From positions 382,941 through 446,940 of the forward strand of contig NC_006683.1 of the NCBI RefSeq assembly GCF_000091045.1: a stretch of DNA of 64,000 bases. Reading direction: 5' to 3'. Of the stretch, positions 11,196 to 22,183 are shown piece by piece. The stretch is from Cryptococcus deneoformans JEC21. Lineage: Eukaryota; Basidiomycota; Tremellomycetes; Tremellales; Cryptococcaceae. The notes under the pieces are model-generated. The model did not search any database and was not told the origin of the DNA. It saw nothing but the letters and a program-made list of their open reading frames with translations. The position numbers and the translations under genes are program-made. The stretch's first letter is position 1, and each line of letters opens with the position of its first letter.

Positions 11196-13385
11196 CGTGC
11201 TGATTGCGTACGTGTGTTTGTAAATATATGTAAAAGGGGTGCTTAAGTGATAAAGCTGGTATCTCTGGGCCGTAAAGAGAAATTGGTTGAGATGGGTATG
11301 CAACTCGATGAAATATAACGCTCCTTTATACCTTGAACTTCGGGATATTCAGGAACGATGCGGGATAATCAGCGCGTCGTGAGTGGTCCATTATCGGGTC
11401 GGACCGTGTCGCGTTCAGCCAATGAGAGCTCATGGTATTGTCAGCGGCTTGAATCGCATAAAAAGCAGACACAATTAATAAAATGATAGACTCGACATAA
11501 GAAGCCCCTCGACTGGTGCTTGTCATTGGGTCATCGAGAGGTGGGGGGCGGTGGGTGAGGGGGGGCGCCTCATCGGAAGGGCCTGTTGTATTCAGCCTAT
11601 TACAATGGTTGATTAATAATCGTAAAGACTGTTGTTAATAATTAGCCCCTCTTCATCATTAATTATGTTATTATTATTGGCCGACTATACCGCCTCCTCG
11701 CGTGACCATCACGTGAGACCACCACCACTATCACCACTCCGATCTTACCTCCACTCTTGAAATCTTCTTCGATGGACGAACGAACAGTAGGACGAACCGT
11801 AACAAATTGATCCTCGATCCACACCATCACTCCGGTAACTTGTGTCAATCGGTTGCCACCATCGAGCAGTTGATTGATTGATTGACTGACTGAATGACTG
11901 GACACCCATCTCCTGTATCAAGACTGGGACCTGAAGCTGACTGAAAGTGCAACCTTGATTCTTTGCTGAAAGGGAATGATGGTACTTTAGTAGGCGAGAG
12001 AGAAGTATGTGGCCATAAGAGACACAAAATAGTTTCCAAAACTTACTACACATTACAAAAAGGAATTATGGGGGTTTCTAACTGTCTAACAGTCGTAGTG
12101 GACGTTTAAAATCAACCTATGAAAGGTTACTCTTCTAATAATGTATAACAGCACCGTTGTCGTATAAACGTTGGCGAATGATTGTTATTATTGTAGCTTC
12201 CTACATACCCATTGCTGATGAGAATCTGATTCGAGGGACTTACAACGAGACGATTGTATCCGAAAGGTATGCATATTATTAATCCATGGGTGCGGAAATA
12301 AGCAGTAAGCGAGCAATACCCTTGAAAGAACAGGACAGAGGCGAGGGTAAAACTTGATTTGGCCGAAGCAGAAATACACTATTGCGTGTGTAGATTTACC
12401 TACAAGGCTATATCATTTAAACTGCACTATTCACTTGTTGCGGCCGTGTCAGGAAAACTCATCGTCGAGGAGAGCCGCGGGGAAGCCAAGTAGTTTGTTG
12501 TGAGCTCATGTCAATTACTATCGATCACTGATGTAATTGACGACGGCGAAAGGTCGAAATTACGAGCTATACTGAGAGCGGCAATAATTCCGCTTGACCT
12601 GTGGATTTCTAAACGGAGAGAAGGGCACAATTTATACCTAGGGTGAATTGTATAGTAGAAAATTCGAAAAATGATAAATAAAGCCTGAAAGCAAAATCAA
12701 AACCTACTCTAGGTGGTGGTGGTGCGCCCCAACGCCACCTGCCTGTACTTTTGGCGTAACCTTTGATGATTGGAATCTGAAATGGACGGAGCTCTATGGA
12801 CTTTAAGGTTTACTCTTATCCTGGAGTTTACCTTGACCCTTTCTTTAATTAGTAGCTTTCTTGCTTCTGCCGAACCTTCGTTCGCGGCCCCCCGCAATTT
12901 GTATTGTTGTCACCCCGTTCTTCCCGAATCTTCGTCCCACTCGTCCTCCGGGTTTCAGTTAACAACCTCCTCCAAGCTCGTCTCGACCATCCCTGTAGAA
13001 TTTGTTGACCCGTGCCATCCTCTGTTTCTAGAGTTATACTGAACTGTATCGTCCATTCTGGCCTCATCTTATTACTCTCTTTGGCTTCACAACCGTCTTT
13101 TCTTTCTTTTGCCTCGCACTCACCCGCCTTCCGCTTAAGCGAAGCAGCAGGTAGCCGTTAGTAACTACGAAGCTTTGAAGGCGACTTATTAGACTGCTGC
13201 AAACCATAGGAGCGACAGCAGATCGACTAGAGTCTACAAAACTTAGCTTTTTCGAAATATAGGCACTGAATACCCCAAAATCTTGTCCAAAAACCTGCTT
13301 GCCGCTCAAAGCTGGAGCTGCTCGCCAGGACAACGGGTTGTACGGGCAAGAAATAGCTTAAATCCTGGATTGAGGCATTCCAGGC
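11196..13385. other. long intergenic region with a possible upstream ORF
   Basis: About 2.2 kb between divergent genes. 11500-11720 is rich in CCCCT/AGGGG-type and G-run motifs, and 11640-11680 is very AT-rich. A plus-strand ORF starting with the ATG at 12781 (about 87 codons) has a hydrophobic N-terminus resembling a signal anchor (TLILEFTLTLSLISSFLA). It lies in the probable 5' leader of the gene at 13386 and could be an upstream ORF. No tRNA or other RNA was recognised. Confidence 0.4.
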
Positions 13386-15157
13386 ATGGATGCGAATGAT
13401 TGCGGAACTGAGGAGCCAAATGTTTACATGGACGAGAAAGAAGTGCCTCGAGAGACAGTCAAGTTGTATGTGAACGCACCACCGATTGTGCTTTAAAAAT
13501 GCTGACATTCATGCTTTCCCACCTCACACCACCCCACAGCCAAGCTATCTCTGAATGTCCACAACACTTGTCCCTCTATGCTAGCCTTGCCGAGCACAGC
13601 TTACAAACCCCCCAAACATTCCCTCTAGACTTTTCCCTCCAACCGCAGGAAACGGATCAAGATGAGTCAACCCGGACAACATCCACACCCCCTCAGCCTA
13701 TCAGCCACCTGGCTGCAATAGATGCGGACAAGAGCCATCATGTTCCTTCTCAGTCCTCTTTACTATCATCATCCCCTCCCTATGCAGGATCTCGATTGGG
13801 ACCAGGGTCTTACAATTCACGCAACTCTCCGCCCTCCCGTGTGGTGCCCGTGACAAATCTACCTACTGTAGCATCATATCAACCAACGGTATCTCGTGAA
13901 TCTCAATATCCTCGCTGGCCTTCCCCAGGTTTGCATGAGATACAGCCTCCCAACGGACGGCTGTCCGCTCATCAGATGCTTCTTCTCACTCCCTTCGGCG
14001 GGCAGCTCCCGGCGACAGCCTTATCCACACCAGGAGGTTCGTCGGGAATGTCGAGAGTATCTTCAAATGCAAATATCCCTGAGGGACTTGCAATTTCTGC
14101 CGGTTTCCATGAGAGGTCATCCGCTGGCTCATCAATATCAATGAAATGTGGCAGAAGCAATGGTGGGAGCTTGATGGAAGTTTCATCAAGCTCTATGGGT
14201 TTAGGTATCAGTACTGGAGCTGGGGCGTTGGACATGTCTAAAGATATGTCTTTGACCCCGATGAGTCGTTTACCCACAAGACTTTGCCAGCCTCTCAGTG
14301 CTGGCTCTGATACAATCCACCCCTCACCACCGGTGTCTGCGTCCGAAAATTCTCAAGTTTTGCTATCACGGCAAGGTAATGAGCGGGATCTAAAGCAGGA
14401 GCGCAGTCAGTCGCCCATATCGGGGACAGGGATGAGACATGATCCAGGGGTAGCAGACAAATCTGCAAACAATTACGATGTCGACGGAAGGTTACAGCTT
14501 ATGCCCCCCACAGTGGCGATGACCAGGTGCAATTCACTACCGGTCTTGACACTGAGAGAGTTGCAAGCAATTCGGGAAAAGGACGGCGATTCAGGAATTC
14601 AACGAGGTGGTCATTGGGCTTGGGTCAGTAGAGAGGTGATAGTGGACGAAGATGGCAATGAGGTGTACGTAGAGTTGTTCATTCTTCTTTTCTCTATCAA
14701 AGTCCTTGCTTATACTATTGATAGGATTGAACCTATTCCTCAAGGAACCATCTGTACCGGCCCCACTACTGTCATCGCCCCTCGGAGGCCGTCATTCACA
14801 ATTTTCCAAGATCCTTTTGCTGGCGGTCCGCTCTATCCGAGCGCACAGCCATATATACCTATTGCAACTTCCTCCGACTGTCGTTATCCTCCTGCATACC
14901 TTTCCAGGAGAATGTCAGAGATGCCCTCTGTGGTATCTGATGCATCTGCGTGCGGGTTAGATAAGGATACTCGACGACCGAGCATGCCTGTCGTTCTGGA
15001 AGTGGGTAGGAGGAGTAAGGGATCGCCACATCTCCAGCCGTTACGCAGTCATTTGTCCTATACATCCACGCCTTCCTTCACATTTGCCCATTACCAGGGT
15101 ACACGGCGACTCAAAACTGAGATCAGACTGAGATTCGTCGGTCCTGAATCAGACTGA
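13386..15157 (+). CDS. Ser/Pro-rich protein of unknown function
   Basis: Three exons (13386-13465, 13540-14664, 14725-15157) give 545 codons in one continuous frame. The first exon (MDANDCGTEEPNVYMDEKEV) splices at a GTATGT donor into a long low-complexity region rich in Ser, Pro, Thr and Gly. A more ordered segment around residues 350-420 includes VLTLRELQAIREKDGDSG, HWAWVSREVIVDEDGNEV and then IEPIPQGTICTGP, bridged by the second intron. No known domain, signal peptide or membrane helix is apparent. The composition fits a regulatory or scaffold protein. The W-x-W-V-S-R block is the best probe for homologs. The second intron could be retained without a stop, which would add about 20 residues. 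Confidence 0.72.
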
Positions 15158-16063
15158 TACCATTTAATGTTTATTTATTTGATATCCTTCTGAGACATGT
15201 ATCACTATGATATCAGCTGACATCGAACTATTATCAATGGATCGATGCATATATTCATCAGTATGCTCCCTGCTGTCTATGTACAGATACTTTGCTATTG
15301 CATTACAATCACATTCCTCATACAGAAGCCCAGATTAATTCTGAACATCCCCCTACCTTGCTTCATTACCGCGCCTACTCAGGTTCGGTCGTCATCCACA
15401 GAAAGCAACAAGACCTTTCAGCTTGTAATACTGTCTTGTCATTCAGTCCGGCTCAAGATCATCCCAGACTTGAGCGATACAAGTCTTCCGCAGCGAGATC
15501 GACCGGCATGGGTTTGAACATTGTGCTTTTGCCTGCTGATGGAAGGGCTGCAGGGAGCGGCACGACATTCTCATCATTTTACAACGATAAAGCCACTGAG
15601 AGTCCAAGGATTGCAATAAGGAGAGAAGCAGTCCCCGAAGGGCAGACAGGGAAAAGAATAAGTATAGCTGTTGTGGGACACTGCCTGGGCTGAGGTTGAC
15701 AAAGTCAACCTACTAGTTGGTGCCAGCGATTTTCTACCTGTCATTGTTGTGCCAGTATCTCTTTCGACCCATCCCTCGCCTGCTCCAAACTACCCTGCCG
15801 TACCGCCATAAGAACACTCCTTTGGTATCAGTCCGGCTGCGTTACCTCCTCGGGTTAAAGTTGTCGTTTATGACTGACAGGATATACGCATGGGGCGGGA
15901 ACTGTGGCGCAGTGTCGAGCATGCAATGGTCGCGGTTCATGCTAACCATAGGATTGATGTTACCCATGTGGTAAGTTCAAAGGACTGGAACTTCATGATG
16001 ATCTGAGCATAAGGAGTAAAAGGCTGAAAACATGGGATGTAGGGATGCATCTAGGCGCATAAT
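15158..16063. other. convergent gap with ambiguous coding-like segments
   Basis: Between the orphan gene (+) and the TPR gene (-) lie ~900 bp with several long open frames on both strands, so direction cannot be decided. On plus, 15672-15804 reads VDKVNLLVGASDFLPVIVVP and ends in a stop after PAVPP. A plus segment 15890-15970 (RMGRELWRSVEHAMVAVHAN) is flanked by AG and GTAAGT. On minus, an ATG at 15967 opens MGNINPMVSMNRDHCMLD, with a possible GTAACG donor about 125 bp on. No model joins these in frame and I recognise no family. They may be UTR sequence or a small or degraded gene. Confidence 0.25.
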
Positions 16064-17110
16064 CTACTCCGCTTTCTTCTCTTGTTCAGCGACCTTTTGG
16101 CCGAGCAGTTTTGCACTGACATTCCTGACGTTTTGTGCCGCCCTTTCTATACCTCCAGACTGGGCCTTCTTGTACAAGGTAAGAGCAGTGTCGAGGTTAC
16201 CGGCTAGATGGAAAGGAGACATTAGCTGTAGGATGGATGCGAGAAGCAATACTGATAGACATACTGGATTCGAGAACGGCCGCAAGGTTGAAAGCAATCT
16301 ACAAGAAGCGGCGTTAGATGCCTGACTGGATGTACCTACGGGGTTCAACGGCGTACCTCTGGGTCTTCGGGTGACAGTTCAAGTGCCTTACTGCTCGTCA
16401 AATGGCCAATGAGCGAATGTTTTTCCATAAACCTCCCAATACTCACGTCAAGTGCTTAATAGCAAAAGCCGGTTTAGGTGGCTTGTCAAAGATGTAGGCC
16501 GAAGCCAAGTCTATTGGATCATAAGCCTATGTCCACTCCGCTACAGAATTTTGGGAGCTGACGACGTACTTGTGTGAGCATCAGCGGAGGGTTGGAGAGC
16601 GAGCGATTTTTCCCAAGCTTGAATCGCCGCCTCCTTGTTTTCTACCCATCGGTCAACTTTCAATCCTCCTCCTGGTACTGTCTGTCGTGTGCTTACGGAG
16701 GTGATATTCACAGTTCTATCCACTAAGATCAATCACTAAATAACAAGAAGACAACAAAACACCTACCGCAAGGTTATGCCATCCTTCACTGGTCTCCTTC
16801 ACCTCGACACTTTCCTTGTACAAGTTTCGAGCGGTAGAAATGTCACCATCTTCCAAAGCGCGAGTTCCAGACTCAAGCAGGTCTTGGGCTCGGGTAAGAG
16901 AAGGGTCAATAGCGGAAGAAGGGGATGGAGATGACGTCGCATAGGCTGAATGGAGATTTATTAGTTTATTTGTCGTAGCCATGGTCTGATTGGGATTGGT
17001 ATACCTCGGAATGAAGGACCGGCAACGGGGCGAGCCATGAGGGGCCGGGGAATGATGTGGGTGCGGGCGAGCCGGGAAGAGTTGAGCAGGGATCGGGCGA
17101 AAGAGGCCAT
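16064..17110 (-). CDS. mitochondrial TPR-repeat protein
   Basis: The product begins with a strong mitochondrial presequence: no acidic residues and many Arg/Ser (MASFARSLLNSSRLARTHII). A 58-nt intron then leads into AYATSSPSPSSA. The rest is a string of tetratricopeptide helices, for example ARNLYKESVEVKETSEGWHN, NKEAAIQAWEKSLALQPSAD and GNLDTALTLYKKAQSGGIER. It ends with a charged helix (KLLGQKVAEQEKKAE). At least six exons are needed; introns fall between TPR helices. The function is probably a matrix or inner-membrane assembly scaffold, as for other short mitochondrial TPR proteins, but the exact family is not recognised. Its neighbour COX8, on the same strand, is also mitochondrial. Confidence 0.75.
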
Positions 17111-17792
17111 TTTGCTGCTATAGTGTCTTATGGGATGGAAATAATAGCAAAGAGGACTAGTAAAGTGTATATGTACAGAATAGCAGAGATAAGCTACAAT
17201 TTCAATGGATCGAGAACGAACTTTTGGATACCGTTTTGATTTTCGACGACGCAACAAGATGGTGGAGGCAGATTTCCTCCACAAGCAAGCCGCAACCTAC
17301 AAGTACAACTATTTTTTAAGGTCGTAAGGTCTAGCGTCAAGGTACAAGGTCTCCTCCTATGCAGCATCTCAAAACACGACAGTTCAAATGCTGTGGGTAT
17401 AGACGCTTTCGGGATATGCGTATAGAGCATTGCGTATTTCAACCACTCAACCTGCCCACGACTACAATTGTCCCACCAATAGCAATCATTCCGATCCCCC
17501 ATCTCGAAATCCCTCGTACCACATCAATTGCCAACCTTTATGAGGACCCTATCCAGGAATTCTTAAACGATATCACGCTTTCCACATTAATACACAGCTC
17601 AATCTGAGACACCAATAAAGCTTTTATGATATGCATGTCGCCGATGCCATTTCCACCAATTCTCCAGCCTAACCGGACTTGTTACTATCACAATCATTGT
17701 CAGCATCTTCCTTTTCAAAGGCTATGGCCATTCTCTCCTCTACCTCTGGCAGCATCACATTCTTCCCTCCCATACAAGTCCCAGAGTAATAC
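17111..17792. other. intergenic region between TPR gene and COX8
   Basis: About 680 bp. A minus-strand 102-codon ORF (17194-17502) starts with ATG, but its product is Cys-rich without pattern and has no splice or family support. The COX8-proximal part could contain an extra 3' exon of COX8 (see that entry). Confidence 0.35.
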
Positions 17793-18092
17793 TCACAGGT
17801 GGTAGTAAGCGGCGTAGAAGGGGGTACCGAAGCCGAGAACACCGAAAGTGATGATCTTGGCGGCAAGGAAGTACTTGTTGGTAACGTCAGTGGGGATAGT
17901 GCTACGAAAAAACCACCCATAGAGTCAGTCCCCAATATCCTCTGAGCAACTCCTCCACATGTCTTTTGAATCCTGCAGAAGTACAAGGTGGACGCACTGG
18001 TCGACGACGTTCTCAAAGTGGACGGATCGGACCTGCTGGGGCGTCTTGAGGGTCCTGGCGGCACGGAGGGTGGATCGAGCGAGGAGGGACAT
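17793..18092 (-). CDS. COX8: cytochrome c oxidase subunit VIIc/Cox8
   Basis: A small single-span subunit of respiratory complex IV in the inner mitochondrial membrane. Exon 1 encodes a basic presequence and the conserved RSVHFENVVD mature start. A ~115-nt intron then leads to NKYFLAAKIITFGVLGFGTP followed by FYAAYYHL, the family's transmembrane helix with the G-F-G-x-P-F block. Total about 67 residues, normal for fungal Cox8. At the 3' end the codon after HL is TGA, but this same TGA lies within a GTGAGT donor. A 120-nt intron ending at about 17668 would read on for roughly 20 more residues. The direct stop is preferred because it matches family length. It shares a ~220-bp divergent promoter with DCC1. 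Confidence 0.87.
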
Positions 18093-18310
18093 TGTGGATA
18101 GTAGGGGCGTTGAGGATGACTCGGCTGTGGGATGTAGGTGCATTCTTGGGACAAAAGGTGGGTCGCTGAGTGGCTGCTCGGAATGGCTCGCGCGGAGATA
18201 AGTGGAGTTCCGCGATGTGGCACTCCAAGACGCGTCCAACTATAGATAGACGTTAATGTCAAAACTCAACAGACGCGTCAATGTTCTCATAACGTCTCTT
18301 CCGAAACAAA

Positions 18311-19673
18311 ATGAGCAATGCTCTGCCAGAAAAGAATGTCGTGCTGAGGTTTCCTCCTATGCCGAAAGGGCAGGAAGATATCCAGGAAGAGACATATCAG
18401 CTCTTGGAGCTGCCTCCGGAGCTTCTTAAAGAGGTGGAAGCGTTGAAAGACAAGGAAGATGGACAGGTTTTTCCGTAGGTCATATATCAAGCTCACGATG
18501 TCAGCTAACGCAACAATAGTCTCACGATAAAAGGCAGACCATCAGACGATGCTACGCTTTGTACTGCCGATTCGACATTTCTCCTCCGTACAGTGGGCAT
18601 TTCAAACTCCCTCCTCGTTTGTCTACCACCATCGCCCAACGACCCATCCTATACACTCACCACTGACGAAGAAGATCGACCTACTCTGCAAATAAGAGAT
18701 ATATGCCACCAGGTTCTCGAGTGCGTACCCGTGGCCCCAAACTTGGAGAGGATTAGAACGGTGTTAAGGGCTTCCGCTTGGGAAGGGATGGGGAGCGGGG
18801 GGTTGGGAAAGAGGAAAAGGGAGGATGGAGATGGACGGAAAGTGAAGAGATGGACAAAGGAGCAGTTACGGAGTGTAGTACAGGCTAGTGAAGCTGAGTT
18901 GGAACAAGGATTGAAAGAGAGGAATGTGATCGAGGTTGACGGTGGGTTTTGATTTCCACAAGCTCAGACTGACGTTTCAGGGCGCATGCTGTTACTTCCT
19001 TCCGTTCATTTGAAGGATTTCCTAAACATTCTTCTTTCACTCCTTGCAATCAATTCCTCAAAGCCAGCCACTACGGCCCCCGCTCAAACTATAATCGCTG
19101 CTCTAGAAGAGTACGATGTTCCTCCTTCTATATCAGTACCCGCCCTCAATCTGTTTGGCACAGTGGAGGACGGACAGTGGACGGCCAACGTCGAGAGGAT
19201 GGTCAGGGAAGTAGGTCTGGGTATTCTCTGTGCGGTCAAGAAAAATAAGAAACGTGATGAATTTATGTCGGAATGGCAAGAGGAAGTAGGAGAGACATGG
19301 CGTGAATATACGGATCTCAAACTCCTAGAGGTGCGCGTCATCTTCTTTTTGATCAGTAAAACTTGTTGCCAACTGCCGTCTGCTCCAGGGCGAATACATC
19401 CTTTCTCCACCTCCACCATCAGCGCTCTCATTCGCTTCCCCTTCACCATTACTGAGCTATTTCCCCCTCGCTTCCCTGCCTCTCCAACCGGCCGAGCGGT
19501 TCGCCGAGCTTTTCCTTACCCGCCAACGATGGCGTCCCGAGGAGATGGCTCCTTTTCTTAGAGGTCTCACGAGAGACGGGGATAGTAAAGGCAGGGATAA
19601 GTTGGTTGCCAAGTTTGTCAGGATAGTCAAGGAGAAAGATGGGACATGGTGGTATCCTCGCAGAAGTGCGTGA
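18311..19673 (+). CDS. DCC1: sister-chromatid cohesion protein Dcc1
   Basis: Dcc1 joins Ctf8 and Ctf18 in an alternative RFC clamp loader that acts on PCNA at replication forks and promotes cohesion. Family blocks are visible in order: YQLLELPPELLKEVE near residue 30, the beta-rich LTIKGRPSDDATLCTADSTF and TVGISNSLLVCLP, the central basic linker KRKREDGDGRKVKRWTKEQL, then LPSVHLKDFLNILLSLLA. The C-terminal winged-helix region includes RFAELFLTRQRWRPEEMAPF and ends KDGTWWYPRRSA. Introns at about 18475-18520, 18941-18980 and 19331-19387 join in phase. The stop lies only ~70 bp from that of the convergent WBP2-like gene. Confidence 0.88.
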
Positions 19674-19744
19674 TAATGATGGGTTTATACATGGAATACG
19701 GTATGTTGTATAAAACTATTTCAAGTGTGCTTGGTGATTATATG

Positions 19745-20600
19745 TTACGATTTGAGAGGAGGATCAAATGTTGGAGGAGGTCCTGAAGGTCCTTGGTCGT
19801 ACGCGGCTGTTTTCATGATCAGCACAAGCATCCTCATCTCTCAAAAGAATACTACTCACGCAAGTCTTCTTCATCCCTTCCTCTCTCCTCAGCTCTGGAT
19901 CTCTCTCCCTCAATAATCTTCCACACCGCATGTCCCGCCCCCTCCCCGACGATAATCTTGGCTTCCAAGACCTGGCCCGTGCCGGGATCAGGCAGCGAGT
20001 TGGATGACGGAGAAGGCAAGAAGGACATACGAATATGGTTTGCGGAGAATGTGGGAAGGTTGTAGGTGCAGGACCGGACGAGTGTCTGGTATTTGTCAGT
20101 GTGGTGGTGATTGCATGCAAAGCACGAAACGGATAGGCTTACATGGCCGATCTCGAGCGAGTTGAGAGTAGGAGGGGCGTCGTACCCCGGAGGCCCGTCA
20201 TTAGAGCTTGACCCAGGAGCGTTAAGACTATCCGTCACGAATACGACCTATATCCCTTCCCATCAGAACCATCCTCCAGTCACTGATTGCCACGTTCTTT
20301 ATTCGGGAGGTTACTTACACGCCGATCAGTTACCCAGAGTCTCCCTTTTGCACTTTCTGTCCGTTTCGGACCTTGAATCGTGGACGGGATATGGAGGGTG
20401 AGGGTGGCGGTGTTACCTTCGGTCAAAAGGTTCTCCCCTAGGACGTTGTTAGCCCATTTGAAGCTTCTCTCTGCCCTGGAATGGAGTCTGAGATCTATTT
20501 CTGGGGGGGCAAAAGGGCGAATCCAAGTGGCGAGAGTGGACTTACCTTGTAGGAGCTGGGGATTATAGCGATTCGTGAGCTGTACGGTGTTGACTGACAT
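19745..20600 (-). CDS. WBP2-like GRAM-domain protein (UPF0664 type)
   Basis: Short fungal relatives of WW-domain-binding protein 2 carry a GRAM/PH-like fold and C-terminal PPxY-type motifs that dock WW domains. Here the GRAM core is seen as AKGRLWVTDRRVVFVTDSLN, preceded by TEGNTATLTLHIPSTI. The segment NDGPPGYDAPPTLNSLEI supplies a PPGY motif, followed by the beta-rich IRMSFLPSPSS and GHAVWKIIEGERSRAEERGR. The last exon ends with a Pro-rich AYDQGPSGPPPTFDPPLKS tail. Introns occur after LLQ, after DRR, after LEIGH and before the tail. The start is MSVNTVQLTNRYNPQLLQ at 20600. The molecular role in yeasts is little known; binding of Rsp5-type ubiquitin ligases through PPxY is an inference. Confidence 0.75.
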
Positions 20601-20879
20601 AGCCGCTATAGTTGTTGTGGAAGAAAGGGAGAGTGGTTATGTGCTGGCCAAGGAGTCAGTATGGATAGGGAATACGAGTGACTGCAAGAGATTCGTTGAT
20701 GACGATTCCCACCTATAACGAGAGCCAAATAAAGTCACGTGACTCTTTCCTCACGCTTGAGTGTCGACGAAAGACTCTCCGCCATTCCATCGACCATCTC
20801 GCCCTGCATATACGACTGCCTTTTTCCATAGACACATCCATAATCAGCTTGCCATATCACCCAAGCAAAACGTATAGAG

Positions 20880-21813
20880 ATGTCACGGCTCTCCCCGTTT
20901 CGACCACTCGCCTCTCTGTGTTCCGCCGGACCATCAAGAATATCTCGAATCCCTGCTAGGAAATTTGGGTTTTCGCCTTCGCCTTTGCCCGGACTTGATG
21001 GGTTCTCGGACGAAGCTGCAAATCCCGTTGTCAGGGATTCTCTTGTACCTATAGTGGTTGAGCAGACTGTGAGTTTTACTGGATGATCGGATATATTGTG
21101 TAAGCTGACAGAATCAGGCAAGAGGAGAGAGGAGTTATGATATTTATTCAAGGCTGTTGAAGGAGCGAGTTATCTTTCTTGGTCCTGTAAGCCTGGTGCA
21201 ACGTGTATGGGATTAATCTGATGTGTTTATGTAGGTAAATTCCCAAGACTCTACGCTTCTCACTGCCCAGTTACTCTTCCTTGAAGCAGAGGATCCCAAG
21301 CGCCCTATCAAGCTTTACATCAACTCCCCTGGTGGTGTTGTTACTTCTGGCTTGGCGATTTACGACACTATGCAATACATCTCTCCGCCGGTGCATACTT
21401 TCTGTATGGGGCAAGCGGCGAGTATGGGGAGTCTGCTATTGGCCGGCGGCGAAAAGGGACATCGATATGCGCTGAAAAACAGCAGTGTGATGATTCACCG
21501 TTCGTCGATCTCTCGGATTTTTCCATGGCCCTAATCGCTGAATATCCCTATAGAACCATCTGGCGGTGCGCAAGGCCAAGCATCCGATATTGCTTTGCAT
21601 GCCAAAGAAATCCTGCGTATCCGTGCGGCCCTCACCGACATCTACGCTGAGCATTGTACTCGACCTGGAGAAGAGAGGTCCGCTGCATTGGATAGGTTTG
21701 AAAAAGCGCTGGAAAGGGACTATTTCATGACCTCTGAGGAAGCGGTGGAATTTGGGATTGTGGACAAGATTGTGACGCAAAGGGGGAAAGAGGTGTCTGA
21801 GGAAGAAAAGTAA
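20880..21813 (+). CDS. CLPP: mitochondrial ATP-dependent Clp protease proteolytic subunit
   Basis: ClpP forms a tetradecameric serine protease of the mitochondrial matrix, normally fed by ClpX. The N-terminal ~45 residues are an Arg/Ser-rich presequence ([20 protein letters not shown]). The mature part shows [20 protein letters not shown], the oxyanion-loop segment [20 protein letters not shown], the catalytic Ser in [16 protein letters not shown], and the catalytic His in [20 protein letters not shown]. The last exon holds the [18 protein letters not shown] block with the expected Asp region. All active-site elements are intact. Introns fall after VVEQT, after FLGP and after VMIH. The family is missing from Saccharomyces but present in basidiomycetes. 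No ClpX gene is in the window. Confidence 0.93.
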
Positions 21814-22183
21814 GGGCATGCATGATGAGTGGCTGGCTGCATGAGCGTGTCCGGGCGAGGCAGAGTCTCGCTGCTGGGCGACGCGCGTTCCTTTCATGGT
21901 GGATGTGTATGACGGGCAGGGGAAGCAATCAGGGATGTAACTGACGGTGGTCTGTGCGCATAGGGGGGGTCTTTGTGGCACGAGGCTGTTTCAAGTGGAG
22001 GTGTGTGGCCCGTTGTCCTTTGCTCGCCGCCGGTGGATCACACCAGCCGCCCATATATCTGCCGTCTGTCTCTCCACAACCCACAGCCAGTCTTCTGTAC
22101 TACTAACAACAGCACCAAGTTGATCTTGGCCACACTCTCCTTACGCTCCTTTAATCTGACGTCCAGTCGCCGTAAACCCTGAA

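Noticed and set aside
17194..17502. 102-codon ATG open frame between the TPR gene and COX8
   Set aside because: Cysteines are irregular, no splice support and no recognisable domain; more likely UTR or intergenic.
17669..18262. 197-codon open frame on minus across COX8
   Set aside because: Different frame from COX8, reads through its introns, and is dominated by Ser/Pro low complexity.
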